Part shown: positions 6,163 through 8,848 of the stretch, piece after piece | Position numbering within the stretch: position 1 is the stretch's first letter | Layout: each line of letters opens with the position of its first letter | Assembly (NCBI GenBank): GCA_045805385.1 | Contig: JBJMLG010000029.1 | Location: forward strand, 1-8,848 | Origin: JADGHQ01 sp045805385 | GTDB lineage: Bacteria; Actinomycetota; Thermoleophilia; Solirubrobacterales; Thermoleophilaceae | Reading direction: 5' to 3' | DNA: 8,848 bases | The notes under the pieces: model-generated | What the model was told of the DNA's origin: nothing | Databases searched by the model: none | Seen by the model: the letters and a program-made list of their open reading frames with translations, nothing else | Made by a program: the position numbers and the translations under genes

Positions 6163-6840
6163 CTAGGGGGCTTCGGTGGCTCCGCCCGCCAAAGCGCGGG
6201 CGCGCTCGAACACGGCGTCCATCATCGGCGGCGTCAGCTTGCCGGTGAACGTGTTCTGCTGGCTCGGGTGGAAGCAGCCCAGCAGCACCGCGCGCTCATG
6301 GCGGTACTCGGCCAGGTGGCCGAACTTCGGCTTGGGGCGGATGCCGAGCAGGCGGCAGGCGCAGTCCCAGGCGTAGGAGCCGAGGCACACGATCACCCGC
6401 ACCCGGGGCATCGCCTCGAGCTCGGCGGCCGCATACGGCAGGCAGTTGTCGCGCTCGCTGGGCAGCGGCTTGTTCGCCGGCGGCGCGCAGCGCACCGCGG
6501 CGGCCAGGAACGCGTCCCGCAGCTCGAGCCCGTCGCCGGGGCGGATCGACGTCGGCTGGTTGGCGAAGCCCGTCCGATGGAGCGACCCGAACAGGAAGTC
6601 GCCCGAGCGGTCGCCGGTGAACACCCGTCCCGTGCGGTTCCCACCGTGCGCCGCCGGCGCTAGGCCGAGGATGTAGACCCGCGCGGCCGGGTCGCCGAAG
6701 CCCGGCACCGGACGCCCCCAGTACTCCTCGTCGGCGAACGAGCGCCGCTTGTCGCGCGCCACCTTCTCGCGCCATTCGACGAGCCGCGGGCAGCGCCGGC
6801 ACTCGGTGATCTCGCGTTCGATGCGGTCGAGTTCGGGCAC
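6163..6840 (-). CDS. Uracil-DNA glycosylase, family 5 (UDGb-like), iron-sulfur type
   Basis: The protein removes uracil and related deaminated bases from DNA to start base-excision repair. From the GTG at 6840 it is 225 residues. Four cysteines, C14 and C17 (CRRC), C118 and C133, match the 4Fe-4S ligands of family 4/5 glycosylases. Motif 1 reads GLAPAAHGGNRTGR (59-72): the alanine-rich form lacking the polar residue of other UDGs is the mark of family 5 (UDGb), and the GGNRTGR continuation is also typical. Motif 2 is HPSQQNTFTG starting at H191. A longer start, GTG at 6897, would add 19 residues rich in Arg/Ser/Pro and overlap the divergent EAL gene, so I prefer 6840, which starts close before the CRRC motif. 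TATCTT on the minus strand (6852-6847), 6 bases before 6840, resembles a -10 box and would give a leaderless mRNA. The gene ends convergent with the permease across a strong hairpin. Confidence 0.9.
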   Translation of the reverse strand: MPELDRIEREITECRRCPRLVEWREKVARDKRRSFADEEYWGRPVPGFGDPAARVYILGLAPAAHGGNRTGRVFTGDRSGDFLFGSLHRTGFANQPTSIRPGDGLELRDAFLAAAVRCAPPANKPLPSERDNCLPYAAAELEAMPRVRVIVCLGSYAWDCACRLLGIRPKPKFGHLAEYRHERAVLLGCFHPSQQNTFTGKLTPPMMDAVFERARALAGGATEAP

Positions 6841-6881
6841 CGCCTCAAGATACGCGGGCGCCGATCGATCACACGGGCGAG
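6841..6881. promoter_or_regulatory. Short divergent spacer (glycosylase / EAL-HDOD) with a candidate -10 box
   Basis: Only 41 bases separate the chosen divergent starts. The minus-strand hexamer TATCTT (6852-6847) matches TATAAT at 4 of 6 positions and is placed for leaderless transcription of the glycosylase at 6840. No good -35 element is seen. For the plus-strand gene neither a clear -10 box nor a strong Shine-Dalgarno sequence is visible; GGGCGAG runs directly into its GTG. Confidence 0.25.
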
Positions 6882-8129
6882 GTGAACGCCCAGCCACAGC
6901 CCGTGCCCGAGCAGAGCGCGGCCACGGACATCTTCATCGCGCGTCAGCCGATCTACGACCGGCAGGTGGAGGTGTACGCCTACGAGCTGCTGTTCCGCGA
7001 CGGCGAGGGCAACTTCGCGCTGGTCGCCGACGGCGAGGCGGCGACCACCCGGGTGATCGGCAACGCCTTCACCGAGATGGGGCTCGAGGCGATCGTCGAC
7101 AACCGGCTCGCCTCGATCAACGTCACGCGCCGGTTCATCCTCGACTCGCAGATGCCGCCGCTCGCGCCCGAGCGCATGGTGCTGGAGATCCTCGAGGACG
7201 TGGAGGTCGACGACCAGCTCGTGGCCGGCGTGCAGCGCTTCAAGCGACAGGGCTACACGATTGCCCTCGACGACTTCACGTTCACCGACGCGGTGAAGCC
7301 CCTGCTCGAGGTCGCGGACATCGTGAAGCTCGACGTGCGCCAGCACGACCCGGCCGCACTCGAGGGTCAGCTGCGCCTGCTCCTGCCCTACGGCAAGAAG
7401 CTCGTGGCGGAGAAGGTCGAGAGCTACGAGGAGTTCGAGGCCTGCAAGCTGCTCGGGATCGACTACTTCCAGGGCGACTTCTTCTGCAAGCCCAAGATCC
7501 TGCGCCAGCGCGCCATCCCCTCGAACAAGCTCGCGCAGCTCAAGCTGATCGCCCAGCTGAACTCCGACGACTCCGACTTCGACGAGGTGGAGAAGCTCAT
7601 CACCCGCGACGTGGGCCTCAGCTTCAAGCTGCTGCGCTACATCAATTCGGCGTTCTTCTCGCTGCCGCAGAAGGTCGGCTCGGTGCGCCAGGCGATGGTG
7701 CTGCTCGGCCTTCAGGCGATCAAGCGCTGGTCCACGCTGCTCGTGATGGCCGGCGTGGACGACAAGCCGCACGAGCTGATCGTCACGGCGCTGATGCGCG
7801 CGCGCATGTGCGAGCTGCTGTCGCCGAGCCAGGTGCAGCGCGAGCATGAGGAGCACTTCACGGTCGGCATGTTCTCGGTGGTCGAGGCGCTGATGGATGC
7901 GCCGATGGAGAAGATCCTCGGCTCGCTTCCGCTGTCGGACGAGCTGAAGATCGCGCTCTCGGAGCAGGAGGGTCCGAAGGGCCGCGTCCTCGGAGCCGTG
8001 CTCGCGTTCGAGAGCGGCGACTTCCAGAAGCTCGTGGAGCTCGCTCCGCGCATCGGCGTGTCGGTGCAGGACGCCTACAACCAGGCGGTCGCGTGGGCCA
8101 GCGAGGCCTCGCGCGAGCTCGAGCGCTAA
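6882..8129 (+). CDS. EAL-HDOD signalling protein (YuxH/CdgJ-like)
   Basis: The 415-residue soluble protein has an N-terminal EAL domain (about 16-205) and a C-terminal HDOD domain (about 213-400). The opening FIARQPIYDRQVEVYAYELL is typical of the YuxH/CdgJ group. Residues matching the c-di-GMP phosphodiesterase active site are E35 and R39 (YELLFR), N80, E102, D130/D131 (ALDDF), K149 (VKLD), E177 and Q197 (FQGDFF). The loop-6 sequence that normally follows DDF (GTGYSS) is instead TFTDAV, so activity or its control is uncertain. The HDOD part contains SFKLLRYINSAFF and the segment VGSVRQAMVLLGLQAIKRW. Family members influence motility, stress or surface behaviour, sometimes only by binding partners. 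GTG 6882 is the likely start; a GTG at residue 8 is possible. The stop overlaps the convergent ABC-2 permease stop by 4 bases. Confidence 0.92.
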   Translation: MNAQPQPVPEQSAATDIFIARQPIYDRQVEVYAYELLFRDGEGNFALVADGEAATTRVIGNAFTEMGLEAIVDNRLASINVTRRFILDSQMPPLAPERMVLEILEDVEVDDQLVAGVQRFKRQGYTIALDDFTFTDAVKPLLEVADIVKLDVRQHDPAALEGQLRLLLPYGKKLVAEKVESYEEFEACKLLGIDYFQGDFFCKPKILRQRAIPSNKLAQLKLIAQLNSDDSDFDEVEKLITRDVGLSFKLLRYINSAFFSLPQKVGSVRQAMVLLGLQAIKRWSTLLVMAGVDDKPHELIVTALMRARMCELLSPSQVQREHEEHFTVGMFSVVEALMDAPMEKILGSLPLSDELKIALSEQEGPKGRVLGAVLAFESGDFQKLVELAPRIGVSVQDAYNQAVAWASEASRELER

Positions 8130-8848
8130 GCCTTCAGCTTCCGGCCCGTCACGAACAGCCAGTGCGACCAGGCGTAGGCCGGGATCGCCAGCGCCGCCGT
8201 CACCCCGAGCGCGAGCCAGACGCTCACGTCCGCGGTCCCGAGGAAGCCGTAGCGCACGGCATTCACCAGGTAGAAGACCGGGTTCACGTGCGACAGCTCG
8301 TGCCACGGTGAGCCGAGCCGGTCGACCGAGTAGAAGACGCCGCCGACGAACGTGAGCGGGAGGATCACCACGTTCGACACGAACGTGTGGTGGTCGAAGG
8401 TCTGAGCGAAGATCCCCACCACGGTCCCGAGCGCCGAGAACAGGATCACGCCGAGCGTGACGGCCACGATCAGAACGAGCGGCTCGCGCACCGGCACGCC
8501 CGTGAGCGGCAGCGACAGGACGAGCAGGGACGCGCCGATCCAGATTGCGCGCACGAATCCGCCGACGTTGTAGCCGAGGTTCATCTGCCAGGCGTGCATC
8601 GGCGCGGACAGGACGTCGTTGATGTAGCGGTCGGAGCGCGCCTGGAAGATCGACGAGGCGTTGTTGTTGTAGGCCGCCTGCACCATCGCCATCGTGATCA
8701 GGCCGGGGACGATGAACTCGCGGTAGTCGAAGCCCTCGACCTGTTTGAAACGGCCGCCGAGCGCGAGCCCGAACACGAGGATGAAGAGCATGCTGCTGAT
8801 CACCGGCGCGAGCACCGTCTGGGTCCACAGCTTCGACACGCGCAGCAC
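8126..8848 (-). CDS. ABC-2 type transporter permease, missing its N-terminus at the right edge
   Basis: The visible 240 residues form nearly a whole ABC-2 membrane subunit. Hydrophobic segments lie near visible residues 12-30, 44-62, 95-115, 122-148, 155-176 and 208-233, giving the usual six-helix layout. Family marks are WTQTVLAPVISSMLF, the FIVPGL stretch, and the late block PLTFVGGVFYSVDRLG followed by HVNPVFYLVNAVRYGFLG. These proteins pair with a separate ATPase to export drugs, polysaccharides or lipids; the substrate is not evident. The first visible codon (GTG at 8848) falls at the edge and inside the conserved N-terminal cytoplasmic stretch, so the true start probably lies some 10-25 codons further out. 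The partner ATPase gene would be expected upstream, outside the window. The gene ends tail-to-tail with the EAL-HDOD gene with a 4-base stop overlap and no room for a terminator between them. Confidence 0.9.
   Translation of the reverse strand: MLRVSKLWTQTVLAPVISSMLFILVFGLALGGRFKQVEGFDYREFIVPGLITMAMVQAAYNNNASSIFQARSDRYINDVLSAPMHAWQMNLGYNVGGFVRAIWIGASLLVLSLPLTGVPVREPLVLIVAVTLGVILFSALGTVVGIFAQTFDHHTFVSNVVILPLTFVGGVFYSVDRLGSPWHELSHVNPVFYLVNAVRYGFLGTADVSVWLALGVTAALAIPAYAWSHWLFVTGRKLKA

Noticed and set aside
6660..8828. A 722-codon open frame on the minus strand opposite the EAL-HDOD gene
   Set aside because: It spans several real genes on both strands, shows the low-complexity Arg/His/Leu composition of an antisense shadow and has no recognisable domain.
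1..8848. A defence island, CRISPR array, phage or biosynthetic cluster
   Set aside because: No spaced direct repeats, nuclease or toxin-antitoxin pairs, phage structural genes or biosynthetic enzymes are visible. The helicase and glycosylase are ordinary repair genes and are not adjacent.

Overview
The window reads as chromosomal DNA of a high-GC actinobacterium. Codons end mostly in G or C, GTG and TTG starts are frequent, genes overlap by a few bases, and the hairpin at the only clear terminator has no U-tract. The receiver-only regulator, the kinase with a soluble N-terminus, the 10-helix MacB-like permease and the EAL-HDOD protein together suggest the class Thermoleophilia (Solirubrobacterales and relatives). 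That placement is inferred from family resemblance, not from a marker gene. I see no tRNA, rRNA, CRISPR array, insertion sequence or prophage gene.

Layout. Positions 1-536 (minus): the N-terminal 178 residues of an Lhr-type DEAD/DEAH helicase that runs off the left edge. It is divergent from a tightly overlapping plus-strand signalling operon: a receiver-only response regulator (667-1029), a soluble NarL-family histidine kinase (1026-2024) and a receiver-LuxR response regulator (2015-2659). A 136-base gap with a nested inverted repeat (2661-2712) follows. Next come a MacB/LolD-type ABC ATPase (2796-3524, TTG start) and its large duplicated FtsX/MacB-like permease (3526-6087). A perfect 12-bp hairpin (6115-6142) separates these from a convergent family-5 (UDGb-like) uracil-DNA glycosylase (minus, 6163-6840). 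Divergent from that is an EAL-HDOD signalling protein (6882-8129). Its stop overlaps by 4 bases the stop of a convergent ABC-2 permease, which is cut by the right edge (8126-8848, minus).

How the genes may work together. The three signalling genes are almost certainly co-translated and form one phosphorelay: the kinase would phosphorylate the LuxR-type regulator, with the receiver-only protein as a competing acceptor or phosphate sink. The ABC exporter lies downstream on the same strand, so it could be a target of this system or could be read through from it. Gene order suggests this but does not prove it. The helicase and glycosylase are DNA-repair genes, and the EAL-HDOD gene belongs to cyclic-di-GMP signalling. 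I see no mechanistic link between those three and the central module. Nothing here is clearly an undescribed defence or mobile system. The points most worth a second look are the two-regulator/one-kinase operon, the nested inverted repeat before the ABC genes, the atypical codon patch at the kinase/regulator junction, and the near-complete catalytic residues in an EAL-HDOD protein.
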